Below, one piece after another: positions 41,678 through 51,383 of a stretch of DNA of 64,000 bases (positions are counted from its first letter, which is position 1; every line of letters starts with the position of its first letter). Origin of the DNA: Streptomyces sp. NBC_01465 (GTDB lineage: Bacteria > Actinomycetota > Actinomycetes > Streptomycetales > Streptomycetaceae); the NCBI RefSeq assembly GCF_036227325.1, contig NZ_CP109467.1:1922001-1986000 (forward strand), in the 5' to 3' direction. The translations under genes were made by a program, and so were the position numbers. The notes beneath the pieces were generated by a model, which was not told the origin of the DNA, ran no database searches, and was given only the letters and a program-made list of their open reading frames with translations.

Positions 41678-43600
41678 TCAGTCCAGCGCGGCCAGGGTGT
41701 CCCCCGTCGCCAGCTTCGCCTTCAGGTCCGCGTGGGCGCCCTTGGCCGCCCGTACCGCCATCGTCGTGCCGTTCGCCGTCGCCTTCACCCCGCCCGTCGC
41801 CTCGATGGAGCGGACGAGGCGGCTGCCCGCCGCGAGCAGGTACCACTGGCCCGACTTGGCCCGCCAGGTGGTGTCCGCCAGGACGTGCTGACCGAAGCGG
41901 CTGCACGCGGCGGTGTTCCGTGCGCGGGCCACCACCGGTGAACCGTCCGGGAGTTGGAGCTGAATGGAGACGTTGCCGGGGCCCTGCCAGGTGTCGGCCC
42001 TGGTGCACACCCAGGAGGCCTTGCCGCCGTTCTCGGGGAGCTGCTGCTGGGCGTACTCCCAGTTGTTGACCGACCGCACGCCCTGCCCGCGCATCTCCCC
42101 CAACTCGCAGGCGGTACGCGCCCAGTTGAGCAGCGCCGGGCCTCCGGTCGCCTCGCGCGGCTGGCGGGCCGGGGGGCCCGAGGCGGTGGGCGGCGGGGTG
42201 TAGGTGAGGTGGACGGGGGCCAGGTCGCCGAGGTCGGTCAGGAGGAAGGCGTGCTTCTCCACGATGCGAGTGGAGGAGCGGAGCTGCAGGGCGGGCCAGG
42301 TCTTGCAGCCTGCACCGCTGCTGTCGACCGGGTCCGTCACCCCGTCGTCCCCGACCTTCAACTCCTTTGCCGGGGTGTTGGGTTGGAGCAGGTCGCGGGT
42401 GGTGGACTCCGCGATCCAGGGGGCCAGCAGATAGCGGGCGCCGTCGTCGGTGCGGCTGACGACGAGCGCCGCCCCGGTGGTGACGTCCGCGTCGTCGGTC
42501 CGTACGAAATCGAGCGCGGGCGCACCCTTCCCGTCGGCGGGCTCCGTGTAGCGCACGACCCGCTGCCCCTCGTGCAGGAGCACCACGGCGGCCCCGCCGG
42601 ACTCCCCCGCGTACAACAGCCTCGGCGGCTTCTCCGGCGGTACGGTCCCAGTGCCCGGCGTCGCCGTGACGCGGACCGTGCGCGCCGGATTGGCCCAGAC
42701 CCGCAGCGCCCGGCCGAGCAGCGCCTGGTCGCCGGTGCGGGAGCCGCGCGCCGGCCACACCGTGTAGTCGACGCGGGAGGTGTCCGCCCACTCCTCGCCG
42801 GGGGCGCGCTCCAGGAGCGTGGGGTTCAGGGCGCGGGCGTTGGCCGTGGTGGGGACGGCGGGTCCGGTGGCCTCGGGGAAGGGGGCGGCCGGGGAGCCGT
42901 CGCCGCCCGCCGTGACGAGGACCGCGGCCAGTACGGCGGTCGCCGCGACCGCTCCCCAGACGAGGCGGGTGCGCTGCCTGCGGCGCAGGAGGTCGGTGGG
43001 GCGGGTGTGCACCAGGCAGGGGTCGAACTCGTCCGAGGCGAGCAGCGCCTCCGCACCCCCGTCGGCGACGGTACGGGCCAGCCGGTGCGCGGTGCGCACC
43101 GCGGAGCCGGTGTCGGACGCCCCGGCCTCGGCGAGCAGGGCCCGTACCGCAGGATCCTCCAGCCCTTCGACCCGGTGCAGTACGAGGGCCGCGCGGGCGG
43201 TGGCCGTGGTGCCCGACAGCGCCTGTTCCAGGGCGAGTTCGTCGGCGCCGCCGGAGCGGGGGAAGAGCCGCAGCCCGTGCACCAGGGGCAGCCCGGGGCG
43301 CAGGGCGCGCGGCGCGGGCAGCGCGTCCGGCCACCAGGTGGGCCTGCGGTCGTACGCCAGGACGGCGGTCAGCACCCTGAGCCTGAGCAGCGCGTACCCC
43401 GCGCCGGGACGGTCGGCCGAGCCGGGGGTCCGCTGCGCGGGCACGGGCGCACCGGAGCCCGGAAGGGCGCGCTGGACCGCGGCGTGCGCCGCCAGGACCC
43501 TGCGGTGGCGGCCGAGGGACGGCGGCAGGGTGATGTAGGCGAGCCGCACCAGGCGGGGATAGTGCTCGACCAGGGCCGCTTCTGCCTGTTCCAGGTCCAC
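41678..43600 (-). CDS. Large membrane-anchored protein with sigma-factor-like N-terminus
   Basis: 640 residues. The first about 210 residues resemble a degenerate ECF sigma-factor layout: LEQAEAALVEHYPRLVRLAYITLPPS at the start and, further on, DELALEQALSGTTATARAALVLHRVEGL. A single membrane helix follows near residue 215-230 (VWGAVAATAVLAAVLVTAGG), then a 400-residue extracytoplasmic part rich in beta-strands and Pro. Upstream bases include a run of low-GC sequence. I cannot name a family; conserved hypothetical proteins of this size and layout occur in streptomycetes. The N-terminal similarity is by eye and should be treated cautiously. Confidence 0.7.
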   Translation of the reverse strand: MDLEQAEAALVEHYPRLVRLAYITLPPSLGRHRRVLAAHAAVQRALPGSGAPVPAQRTPGSADRPGAGYALLRLRVLTAVLAYDRRPTWWPDALPAPRALRPGLPLVHGLRLFPRSGGADELALEQALSGTTATARAALVLHRVEGLEDPAVRALLAEAGASDTGSAVRTAHRLARTVADGGAEALLASDEFDPCLVHTRPTDLLRRRQRTRLVWGAVAATAVLAAVLVTAGGDGSPAAPFPEATGPAVPTTANARALNPTLLERAPGEEWADTSRVDYTVWPARGSRTGDQALLGRALRVWANPARTVRVTATPGTGTVPPEKPPRLLYAGESGGAAVVLLHEGQRVVRYTEPADGKGAPALDFVRTDDADVTTGAALVVSRTDDGARYLLAPWIAESTTRDLLQPNTPAKELKVGDDGVTDPVDSSGAGCKTWPALQLRSSTRIVEKHAFLLTDLGDLAPVHLTYTPPPTASGPPARQPREATGGPALLNWARTACELGEMRGQGVRSVNNWEYAQQQLPENGGKASWVCTRADTWQGPGNVSIQLQLPDGSPVVARARNTAACSRFGQHVLADTTWRAKSGQWYLLAAGSRLVRSIEATGGVKATANGTTMAVRAAKGAHADLKAKLATGDTLAALD

Positions 43601-43745
43601 ATGAGCCTCAGGGGTGAGTGATCGGAATCAGTACACCCTTCAAACGAGTGAATGATCCGACGGTCACACCGCCTGGTAACGAGAAAGGCACCGCTTCGGC
43701 GCTCCACGTGCGCCCCGCCCCCGCAACCACGATGCTTGACCCGTG

Positions 43746-44264
43746 ATGGACGAAACGGAGTTCTGGGAGATCATCGACAGCACCCGCGCGGCCGCCGACG
43801 GCGACCCCGAGGACCATGCCGACCTGCTCGTCGAACGGCTGGTGCAGCTCGATCCCGAATCCGTGCTGGATTTCGCCCGGCACTTCGAGGCCCGCTACAA
43901 CCGCGCCTACCGCTGGGATCTGTGGGGCGCGGCCGCCGTGCTGCTGGGCGGGGCGGGCGACGGCTCCTTCGACTACTTCCGGTGCTGGCTGATCGGCCAG
44001 GGCCGTGAGGTCTTCGAGGGCGCCGTGCACGACCCGGACGCGCTCGCCGGCCTCCTCGACGATTTCGACGAGGAGGTCGACGGGGACGGCGAGGAGCTGG
44101 GGTTCGCGGCCGACGAGGCGTACGAGCAGCTCACCGGGTCGGTCGCACCGGACCTGGGGATTCCGGCGCAGGCCCCGGAGCCGGAGGGAACGGCCCTCGA
44201 TCTCGAGGACGACGCGGCCCTGGCGGACCGCTATCCCCAACTCTGGGAGCGTTTCGGGGAGTAG
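43746..44264 (+). CDS. DUF4240 protein
   Basis: 172 residues, very acidic. Starts MDETEFWEIIDSTRAAADGDP with DPESVLDFARHFEARYNRAYRWDLWGAAAVLLGGAGDGSFDYFRCWLIGQGREVFEGAVHDPDAL, the DUF4240 signature. Function unknown; the family is widespread in streptomycetes and other soil bacteria. A GTG at 43743 directly before the ATG is also possible. It is convergent with the acetyltransferase gene (17 bases between stops). Confidence 0.85.
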   Translation: MDETEFWEIIDSTRAAADGDPEDHADLLVERLVQLDPESVLDFARHFEARYNRAYRWDLWGAAAVLLGGAGDGSFDYFRCWLIGQGREVFEGAVHDPDALAGLLDDFDEEVDGDGEELGFAADEAYEQLTGSVAPDLGIPAQAPEPEGTALDLEDDAALADRYPQLWERFGE

Positions 44265-44280
44265 CGCCCTCCCGGCCTGC

Positions 44281-44772
44281 TCAGAGGGCGCGCCCCATGA
44301 GGACGTCGTCGACGTACGTGCCGTCCAGGAGGAACTCTCCCGGCAGCACGCCCTCCACCGCGAAGCCCTCGGAACTGTAGAGGGCCCGGGCCGGGGCGTT
44401 GTGCCCCAGGACGCGCAGGGTGATGCGGGTGGCGCCCACCGCGCGGGCCGCGTCGAAAGCCGCCCGGATCAGCGCCCGGCCGACACCGCGTCCGCGTGCC
44501 TCGTCGGCGACCGCCAGTCCCTGGATCTGGCGTACGTGGTCGTTGCAGGCCAGCGGGGTGGAGTGGATCAGCCTGATGTAACCGAGGAGCTTCCCCTCCT
44601 CGTCCGCCGCGACCAGCAGGTCCGCGGGAAGGTGCCGGTCGTCGAAGAAGGGCGCGTACGGGGGCTGCGGCCTGGGCATCACCGCATGCAGCGGGGACCA
44701 GGTCTCCCGGTCGAGGAGGGCGAGCGCGGCGTCGTCCTCGATGCGGGCGGGGCGTATGTGGGGCGCGGACAT
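44281..44772 (-). CDS. GNAT-family N-acetyltransferase
   Basis: 163 residues. The GNAT core is visible as QGLAVADEARGRGVGRALIRAAFDAARAVGATRITLRVLGHNAPARALYSSEGF, with the acetyl-CoA pyrophosphate loop RGRGVG. The C-terminal GEFLLDGTYVDDVLM is typical of the family. Substrate unknown. The ATG at 44772 lacks a strong ribosome-binding site; it diverges from the TIGR01777 gene with 43 bases between. Confidence 0.88.
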   Translation of the reverse strand: MSAPHIRPARIEDDAALALLDRETWSPLHAVMPRPQPPYAPFFDDRHLPADLLVAADEEGKLLGYIRLIHSTPLACNDHVRQIQGLAVADEARGRGVGRALIRAAFDAARAVGATRITLRVLGHNAPARALYSSEGFAVEGVLPGEFLLDGTYVDDVLMGRAL

Positions 44773-44815
44773 GGGGCCACTGTGCCAGGCGGGGTTCTGC
44801 GGCAGGATGGGACGT

Positions 44816-45706
44816 ATGCGAATCGTGATCGCCGGGGCGTCAGGCCTCATCGGCAAGGCGCTCGTCCGCTCCCTGCGCACGGACGGCCACGACGTGGTGC
44901 GGCTGGTGCGGCGGAGCCCCGAAGGCCCGGACGAGGTCGAGTGGGATCCGCGCCGGCAGTACGTCGACACCGAGGGACTGGCGGGCTGCGACGCGGTGGT
45001 GAATCTGGCGGGGGCCGGGGTCGGCGACCATCGGTGGACGGCCGCGTACAAGAAGGAGCTGCGGGACAGCCGCGTCCTCGGTACGGCCGCGCTCGCCGAG
45101 GCCGTCGCCTCGCTCGATGTGCCGCCGCGGGTGTTCCTGTGCGGCAGCGCGCTCGGCTTCTACGGGGATACCGGCGACCGTGCGGTGGACGAGGACGCGC
45201 CGCCCGGGGACGGCTTCCTCGCCTCGCTCTGCGTGGAGTGGGAGGAGGCGGCGGGGGCGGCCGAAGAGGCGGGCGTACGGACGGCGTTCGCGCGGACCGG
45301 GCTGGTGGTGGCCCGCGAGGGCGGGGCCTGGGGCAAGCTCTTCCCGCTGTTCAGGGCGGGGCTCGGCGGGCGGCTCGGGGACGGGCGTCAGTACTGGAGC
45401 TTCATCGCACTGCACGACGAGGTCGCGGCCCTGCGCCACATCCTGGACACGGAGTCGCTGTCGGGGCCGGTGAATCTGACGGGTCCCGAGCCGGTCACCA
45501 ACCGCGAGGTCACGGCGGCGATGGGGCGCGCGCTGAAGCGGCCCACGCTCGCCGCCGCGCCCGCGTTCGCGCTGCGGATCGCGCTGGGCGAGTTCGCGGG
45601 CGACGTGCTGGGCAGCCAACGGGTGCTGCCGACACGGCTGTTGGAGTCGGGCTTCGACTTCGCGTTCCCGACGATCGACGGGGCGATCGGCGCGGCTCTG
45701 CACTGA
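44816..45706 (+). CDS. TIGR01777-family SDR (YfcH-like epimerase/oxidoreductase)
   Basis: 296 residues. NAD-binding motif MRIVIAGASGLIGKALVRSLRTDGH, family hallmarks VVRLVRRSPEGPDEVEWDPRR, VVNLAGAGVGDHRWT and LCGSALGFYGDTGDRAVDE, and the C-terminal GPVNLTGPEPVTNREVTAAMGRALKRPT. These extended-SDR proteins have no firmly known substrate; distant homologues were named cell-division inhibitor SulA. GCAGGATGGGAC precedes the ATG at 44816. It is followed by a convergent VOC gene. Confidence 0.9.
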   Translation: MRIVIAGASGLIGKALVRSLRTDGHDVVRLVRRSPEGPDEVEWDPRRQYVDTEGLAGCDAVVNLAGAGVGDHRWTAAYKKELRDSRVLGTAALAEAVASLDVPPRVFLCGSALGFYGDTGDRAVDEDAPPGDGFLASLCVEWEEAAGAAEEAGVRTAFARTGLVVAREGGAWGKLFPLFRAGLGGRLGDGRQYWSFIALHDEVAALRHILDTESLSGPVNLTGPEPVTNREVTAAMGRALKRPTLAAAPAFALRIALGEFAGDVLGSQRVLPTRLLESGFDFAFPTIDGAIGAALH

Positions 45707-45722
45707 GGAGACCTCGGGCGGC

Positions 45723-46172
45723 TCACTGCACGTCGAACTCGTTGCCCTCGGGGTCGGTCATCGTGACGTGCTTGCTGCCGTACTCCTCCACCACGCGCAG
45801 CACGCTCGCGCCGAGCCCCTCCAGGCGCTTCACCTCCGCGTCGCGCCGCTCCGGGCCGAAGTGCAGGTCGATGTGGAGCCGGTTCTTGCCCTGCTTGGGC
45901 TCGGGGACCTTGAGGAAGAGGATCCGCCGGCCGAGCCCCGTGCCGGTGGCCTCCTCGACCGGGTCGTCGGGGTGGCGTACGGCTGCCGCGTGGGCCCAGA
46001 CCTTGTGGCCGCCGGCCTCGTACCACTGCTCGTCGCCGATGGCTCCCACACCGATGAGCCTCTCGATGAGCGCGCTGTGGTCCTCGGTCTCGTAACCGAG
46101 GGCCTGCGACCAGAACCCGGCGATCGCGAGCGGGTCCGCGCAGTCGACCACGAGCTTCCATTCCACGGCCAT
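45723..46172 (-). CDS. VOC-family (glyoxalase-like) protein
   Basis: 149 residues, a single VOC module pair typical of the glyoxalase-superfamily proteins of actinobacteria: EWKLVVDCADPLAIAGFWSQALGYETE at the N-terminus, GRRILFLKVPEPKQGKNRLHIDLHFG in the middle, and VTMTDPEGNEFDV at the end. GGAGG seven bases before the ATG. It lacks the cofactor motifs that would identify a substrate. No operon partner. Confidence 0.87.
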   Translation of the reverse strand: MAVEWKLVVDCADPLAIAGFWSQALGYETEDHSALIERLIGVGAIGDEQWYEAGGHKVWAHAAAVRHPDDPVEEATGTGLGRRILFLKVPEPKQGKNRLHIDLHFGPERRDAEVKRLEGLGASVLRVVEEYGSKHVTMTDPEGNEFDVQ

Positions 46173-46401
46173 GAGGTCCTCCAGTGACGGTGTTCTCCGG
46201 GTGACGCGGGCTCTTCCGATCCTCTCAGTTCGCGTACGGATCCGCCGTGCGACCCCGTGCCTCCGTACCCGGTCGCGTGCGCGAGGGGCAGCGGAACCTC
46301 AGCTTCTTACCATCGTGCCGAACTCGGGTATTTCAGCGGGGAGTTGGGGAGGAGACCCTCACGACCCACACCCGCACCGCACCGACCTCGGGGAGGGGCA
46401 C

Positions 46402-47706
46402 GTGCTCAGCACCGCACACCACGCGGACGTCGTGATCGTCGGAGCCGGACTCGCAGGGCTCTCGGCGGCCCATCGGCTGACCAGCGCCGGGGTCACCGTC
46501 ACCGTTCTGGAGGCCGCCCCGGAACCCGGCGGCCGTATGTCCACCACATCTGCCGACGGCTTCCGGCTCGACCGCATCGGCCAGATCCTCTGCACCTCCT
46601 ACCCGGAGCTGCGGCACACCCCAGGACTGGGCGAGGTCGAGCTGCGCCCCTTCTCGCCGGGGGTCCTGGTGCACAGCGAGGGCCGGCAGTTCCGTACGGG
46701 CGAACCCGGTAGCGCGAGGGGCGCACTCACGGCGGCGCGCGCCCTGGCGAGCGCCCCGCGCGCCCCCATCAACAACACCCTCGACCGCGCCCGCCTGGGC
46801 ACCGCCCTCACCCGCCTCGCGGCCACCCCGCTCAGCCGTCTGCTGGCCCGCCCCGAACAGCCCGCCCTCGCCGCTCTGCGCGAGCGCGGACTCCCTCCCC
46901 GTACGATCGACGGCTTCCTCAGGCCGCTGCTGTCCGCGCTGCTCTGCGACCCCGCCCTCACCACCTCCAGCCGCTGCGCCGACCTCGCACTGCGCGGCTA
47001 CGCGCAGGGCCGCCTGGCCATCCCCGCGGGCGGCGCCGCGGTCCTCCCGGAGCGGCTCGCTGCGACGCTGCCGGCCGGCACCGTACGGACCGGGGTGCGC
47101 GTGAAGTCCGTCGCGATCAACTCCGTCGTCACCGAGGAGCACGGTGAACTCGCCTGCCGCGCCCTCCTGTTGGCGACCGGAGCCCGCGCCGCGGCCGAGC
47201 TCATGCCGGGCCTGCGCGTCCCCGCCTTCCACCCCGTGACGGTCCTCCACCACGCCGCCCCCGAGCCCCCGCCGACAGGCCCCGCGCTGCTCCTGGACGC
47301 CGACCGCACCAGCCCCGTCTCGCACACCGCCGTCGTCAGCGCGGTCGACCCCTCGCGCGCACCCGGCGACCGGGCGCTGATCTCCACCACGGTCCTCGGC
47401 ACACCCCCGGACGACCTGGACCGCACGGTCCGCGCCCGTCTCGCCACCCTGTACGGCACCCCCACCGACACGTGGGAACTCCTCGCCGTCCACCACGACC
47501 CCGAGGCGGTCCCCGCGATGAACCCGCCGCACGACCTCCGCCGCCCGGTCCGGGTCCTCGCGGGCCTGTACGTCTGCGGAGACCACCGCGACACCAGCAC
47601 GGTCCAGGGCGCCCTGTTCTCCGGCCGCCGGGCAGCCCTGGAGATCCTCCAGGACTTCGGCATCAAACCGGGCTACGGAGCGCTCCCCGTACCGGCGGCC
47701 GCCTAG
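46402..47706 (+). CDS. FAD-dependent amine-oxidase-like oxidoreductase
   Basis: 434 residues. Dinucleotide-binding motif VVIVGAGLAGLSAAHRLTSAGVTVTVLEAAPEPGGRMSTT, the amine-oxidase/phytoene-desaturase-type start, and C-terminal LYVCGDHRDTSTVQGALFSGRRAA that binds FAD. The middle is rich in Ala, Leu and Pro. GTG at 46402 follows GGGGAGGGGCAC, a strong ribosome-binding site that settles the start despite a longer upstream frame. Substrate unknown; candidates are polyamines, terpenoids or carotenoids. It ends three bases from the opposing regulator. Confidence 0.88.
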   Translation: MLSTAHHADVVIVGAGLAGLSAAHRLTSAGVTVTVLEAAPEPGGRMSTTSADGFRLDRIGQILCTSYPELRHTPGLGEVELRPFSPGVLVHSEGRQFRTGEPGSARGALTAARALASAPRAPINNTLDRARLGTALTRLAATPLSRLLARPEQPALAALRERGLPPRTIDGFLRPLLSALLCDPALTTSSRCADLALRGYAQGRLAIPAGGAAVLPERLAATLPAGTVRTGVRVKSVAINSVVTEEHGELACRALLLATGARAAAELMPGLRVPAFHPVTVLHHAAPEPPPTGPALLLDADRTSPVSHTAVVSAVDPSRAPGDRALISTTVLGTPPDDLDRTVRARLATLYGTPTDTWELLAVHHDPEAVPAMNPPHDLRRPVRVLAGLYVCGDHRDTSTVQGALFSGRRAALEILQDFGIKPGYGALPVPAAA

Positions 47707-47709
47707 CTT

Positions 47710-49164
47710 CTAGCCCAGCGCCGCGACGCGGTCGCGGTACCCCCGTACCGCCGCCGCGTCGCGATAGGGCTCCAGCCGCCGCTCGAAGTCCCGTACGTAC
47801 TCCACCGCGCGCGCCGACCGCATCTCCCCCGCCTGCTGCGCCGCCTCCGCCCCCAGCGTGCACGCCTGGTCGAGCTCGCCGAGGCCGAGACGGGCCGTGG
47901 CGAGGACCACCCGGCAGAAGAGCCGGGAGCGTGCGAACGCCGGCGAGCGCATCTGCAGCGAGCGCTCCGCGTACTGCGCGGCCATCCTGAACTGCTGCAG
48001 GTCCCGGTGGCAGTGGCCGAATTCGTCCGCCAGCTGCGCCTCGTCGAAGAACCGCGCCCAGTAAGGGACTTCGTCCCCCGGCCGCGCCGCCTCCATCGCC
48101 CGCTCGGCCCGTACGAGAGACGCCGTACAGGCCCGCACCTCGCCCAGCACCCCGTGCCCGCGCGCCTCCACCGAGTGCAGCAGCGCCTGGCAGACGGGCG
48201 GCGCCGAGGCCCCCACCCCCTGCTGGGCGACGCGCGCCAGCTGCACGGCCTCGCGCCCGTGCCCGAGGTAGACGGCCTGCCGGCTCATCGTCACCAGTAC
48301 GTACGAGCCATAGGCCCGGTCCCCCGCCGCCTGCGCGAGCCGCAGCGCCTGCACGAAGTAGCGCTGGGCGAGACCGTGGGCGGCGATGTCGTACGAGGTC
48401 CAGCCCGCCAGCCGGGTCAGATCGGCGGTGGCGGCGAAGAGCCTGCGCCCGGTCGCCTCCCCGTACGTGCCGCGCAGCATCGGCTCGGCCTCGTGTTCCA
48501 GGTAGCGCACCAGCGCCTGCCGGGCGTGCCCGCCGCCGTACGCATGGTCCAGCGAGCGGAACAGCTCCCCGACGGAGCGCAGCGCCGCGATGTCCCCCGC
48601 CCCGACCCGCTGCCCGGGACCGCGGTCGGTGGTCCGCTGGCGCGGCACGGACGGCGTGGGGGGCCGGCCCTGTACGGGGATCCGCACGCCGTTGACGACG
48701 GCCGGGTCCCCGCGCCCCACCCGGTCGTCGGCCCGCCCGATCAGCCAGTCCCTGCTGGGCACGACGAGCCCGGCGGGCGTGAACGCGATCTTCCGCAGCT
48801 CCGCATGGCTGCCCGAGTCCTTGCGCCAGAGGCCGCTGACGATGTCGACGGCTTCCTCCGGCGTACCGGCGAATTCCAGCCCCGCGTAGACGGGCGCGCA
48901 GGCGTCGAGCCCGAGGTCCTGCGCCGAGAGGCGGCGTCCGAGGCGCCGGGTGAACACCTCGGCGATCAGGGCGGGGGTGGTGCCGCGCGGCTGCTGGCCG
49001 CGGAGCCAGCGGGTCACCGAGGTCTTGTCGTACCGAAGGTCGAGGCCGTGTTCTAACCCGAGCTGGTCCACGCGCCGGGCGAGCCCGGCGTTGGAGAATC
49101 CGGCTTCGGCGATGAGCGCGGCGAGCTGGCGGTTGGGCGTGCGCTGCGGAGGTCGTTCCGACAT
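47710..49164 (-). CDS. HTH/TPR transcriptional regulator, NsdA-like
   Basis: 484 residues. An HTH-like N-terminus (RQLAALIAEAGFSNAGLARRVDQLGLEHGLDLRYDKTSVTRWLRGQQPRG), a charged linker, then about eight TPR-like helical repeats (for example DIAAHGLAQRYFVQALRLAQAAGD and YWARFFDEAQLADEFGHCHRDL). Streptomyces proteins of this kind include NsdA-type regulators of antibiotics and sporulation. The ATG at 49164 (MSERPPQRTPNRQL) follows AGGAG by 12 bases. An in-frame start upstream at 49209 is less likely. The C-terminal repeats resemble those of the regulator at 60349. Confidence 0.8.
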   Translation of the reverse strand: MSERPPQRTPNRQLAALIAEAGFSNAGLARRVDQLGLEHGLDLRYDKTSVTRWLRGQQPRGTTPALIAEVFTRRLGRRLSAQDLGLDACAPVYAGLEFAGTPEEAVDIVSGLWRKDSGSHAELRKIAFTPAGLVVPSRDWLIGRADDRVGRGDPAVVNGVRIPVQGRPPTPSVPRQRTTDRGPGQRVGAGDIAALRSVGELFRSLDHAYGGGHARQALVRYLEHEAEPMLRGTYGEATGRRLFAATADLTRLAGWTSYDIAAHGLAQRYFVQALRLAQAAGDRAYGSYVLVTMSRQAVYLGHGREAVQLARVAQQGVGASAPPVCQALLHSVEARGHGVLGEVRACTASLVRAERAMEAARPGDEVPYWARFFDEAQLADEFGHCHRDLQQFRMAAQYAERSLQMRSPAFARSRLFCRVVLATARLGLGELDQACTLGAEAAQQAGEMRSARAVEYVRDFERRLEPYRDAAAVRGYRDRVAALG

Positions 49165-49382
49165 CAGCTGTACGGTCTCCTGCCTTCCGGGCCAGGGATC
49201 AGCCCTCATGGAACGGCGTGAATTTAGCGGCCCTCACGGCTTCTTCCGCCCACTTCGTCCCACGTTCATCCGATCGTGTGAGGAGGTGTCGTTTCTGCCG
49301 CCCGTTCCTCCCCGGGAACAGGCTTGTTCGAAGCGGTCGTACAGTTGCTGAGGCGCGATATCTGCATGGATGAGGAGCTGCC

Positions 49383-50180
49383 GTGAGTGAGCTGCGGTTT
49401 GACCGGCTGGGATTCGGCGACTTCGCCGTCGAGTACCGGGAGGCCTGGCAGAAGCAGCGCGAGGTGCACGCGGCCCGGTTCGCGGACGAGGTCCCCGACA
49501 CCGTGCTGCTCCTGGAGCACCCGCCGGTCTACACGGCGGGCCGCCGTACCGCCGACAACGAGCGCCCCCTCGACGGCACCCCCGTCGTGGACGTCGACCG
49601 CGGCGGCAAGATCACCTGGCACGGCTACGGACAGCTCATCGGCTACCCGATCCAGAAGCTGCCCCGCCCCGTCGACGTCATCGCGCACCTGCGCCGCCTG
49701 GAGGAGGCCCTGATCCGGGTCTGCGCCGACTTCGGCGTCACCACCAGCCGAGTCGAGGGCCGGGCAGGCGTCTGGGTCCTGGGCGACCCGGTCGAGGAGC
49801 GCCCCGCGCTCGGCGGCCTCTCCCTGGACTTCGACCCGCGTCTGACGGACGACGAGTTCGACCCCCGGATGAACGGCCCCGAGTACGCGCCCTCCAACGC
49901 AGGACAGCGCCGCGAGGACCGCAAGATCGCCGCCATGGGCATCCGGGTCGCGAAGGGCGTGACGATGCACGGCTTCGCGCTCAACTGCAATCCGGACACG
50001 ACCTTCTTCGACAAGATCGTCCCGTGCGGGATCCGCGACGCGGGCGTGACATCGCTCTCGTACGAACTGGGCCGCGAGGTCCCGATCGCCGAGGTCCTCC
50101 CGTCGGTGGAGAAGCACCTGCGGGACGTACTGGAGAACGCGGACCTGGCACCGCGCACGGTCGCGCACACGCCTGCTTAG
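49383..50180 (+). CDS. lipB: Octanoyl-ACP:protein N-octanoyltransferase
   Basis: 265 residues. LipB moves octanoyl groups from ACP to the lipoyl domains of E2 and GcvH. Signatures: [35 protein letters not shown], the catalytic Lys in [13 protein letters not shown], and the catalytic Cys in [18 protein letters not shown] at 49383 after GAGGAGCTGCC. It works with lipA immediately downstream (104-base gap), and its targets include the sucB lipoyl domains at 33452. Confidence 0.96.
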   Translation: MSELRFDRLGFGDFAVEYREAWQKQREVHAARFADEVPDTVLLLEHPPVYTAGRRTADNERPLDGTPVVDVDRGGKITWHGYGQLIGYPIQKLPRPVDVIAHLRRLEEALIRVCADFGVTTSRVEGRAGVWVLGDPVEERPALGGLSLDFDPRLTDDEFDPRMNGPEYAPSNAGQRREDRKIAAMGIRVAKGVTMHGFALNCNPDTTFFDKIVPCGIRDAGVTSLSYELGREVPIAEVLPSVEKHLRDVLENADLAPRTVAHTPA

Positions 50181-50187
50181 GGAATGC

Positions 50188-50204
50188 CCCCTGCCGGGCA
50201 GGGG
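50188..50204 (+). terminator. Weak hairpin between lipB and lipA
   Basis: CCCCTG and CAGGGG form a 6-bp stem with loop CCGGG, eight bases after the lipB stop. Too short to be a sure terminator. It may only attenuate read-through into lipA. Confidence 0.3.
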
Positions 50205-50283
50205 TTGGCGAGATGTAACCCATACAAATATCGGGCGTACCCTGGGGTTCGCCGACGATTCGAAGCTGTAGAGGGAGCCGGAC

Positions 50284-51237
50284 GTGTCCGCAGTCGCACC
50301 CGACGGACGCAAGATGCTGCGTCTGGAGGTCCGGAACAGCCAGACCCCCATCGAGCGCAAGCCCGAGTGGATCAAGACCCGGGCGAAGATGGGCCCCGAG
50401 TACACCAAGATGCAGGCCCTGGTGAAGTCCGAGGGCCTCCACACGGTCTGCCAGGAGGCGGGCTGTCCCAACATCTACGAGTGCTGGGAAGACCGCGAGG
50501 CGACGTTCCTCATCGGCGGCGACCAGTGCACGAGGCGCTGCGACTTCTGCCAGATCGACACGGGCAAGCCCGCCGCCCTCGACCTGGACGAGCCGCGCCG
50601 CGTCGGTGAGTCGGTCGTCACGATGGACCTGAACTACGCCACGATCACCGGCGTCGCACGCGACGACCTCGAAGACGGCGGCGCGTGGCTGTATGCGGAG
50701 ACCGTGCGCCAGATCCACGCGATGACGGCGGAGCGAGCCGAGGGCCGCACCAAGGTCGAGCTCCTGATCCCCGACTTCAACGCGGTCCCCGAGCAGCTCG
50801 CCGAGGTCTTCTCCTCGCGCCCCGAGGTGCTCGCCCACAACGTCGAGACGGTGCCGCGCATCTTCAAGCGCATCCGCCCCGGCTTCCGCTACGAGCGCTC
50901 GCTCGAGGTCATCACGAAGGCCCGCGAGGCCGGTCTGGTCACCAAGTCGAACCTCATCCTGGGCATGGGCGAGGAGCGCGAGGAGATCAGCCAGGCGCTG
51001 CAGGACCTGCACGACGCGGGCTGCGAGCTCATCACGATCACCCAGTACCTGCGCCCCTCCGCGCGGCACCACCCCGTCGAGCGCTGGGTGAAGCCGGCCG
51101 AGTTCGTGGAGCTCAAGGAGGAGGCCGAGGAGATCGGCTACTCGGGCGTCATGTCGGGCCCGCTGGTCCGTTCCTCGTACCGCGCGGGCCGTCTCTTCCA
51201 GCAGGCCATGGAGCGCCGCGCGACGCTGGCCGTGTGA
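50284..51237 (+). CDS. lipA: Lipoyl synthase
   Basis: 317 residues, a radical SAM enzyme that inserts two sulfurs into protein-bound octanoate. The auxiliary [4Fe-4S] motif is [12 protein letters not shown] (C56, C61, C67). The SAM cluster is CTRRCDFC (C82, C86, C89). Also [45 protein letters not shown], and the C-terminal [12 protein letters not shown] with the conserved RSSY serine. GTG at 50284 with GAGGGAGCC upstream. Pairs with lipB. Confidence 0.97.
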   Translation: MSAVAPDGRKMLRLEVRNSQTPIERKPEWIKTRAKMGPEYTKMQALVKSEGLHTVCQEAGCPNIYECWEDREATFLIGGDQCTRRCDFCQIDTGKPAALDLDEPRRVGESVVTMDLNYATITGVARDDLEDGGAWLYAETVRQIHAMTAERAEGRTKVELLIPDFNAVPEQLAEVFSSRPEVLAHNVETVPRIFKRIRPGFRYERSLEVITKAREAGLVTKSNLILGMGEEREEISQALQDLHDAGCELITITQYLRPSARHHPVERWVKPAEFVELKEEAEEIGYSGVMSGPLVRSSYRAGRLFQQAMERRATLAV

Positions 51238-51277
51238 ATCCGCGCACAAGCAGCTACTGCTGAGTAATGGCCGAGAA

Positions 51278-51327
51278 GACGCGGCCCGTACGGTCCCCGC
51301 AGGTGGGCGCTCCGGACGGGCCGCGTC
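51278..51327 (+). terminator. Terminator after lipA
   Basis: GACGCGGCCCGTACGG pairs with CCGGACGGGCCGCGTC at the far side, with one mismatch and an 18-base loop, 40 bases after the stop codon. Confidence 0.7.
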
Positions 51328-51383
51328 CGCCGTTTTCGGGGGTGCGTCAAGGTTTCATTCGCGTTTGACCGGCCGGACATGCC

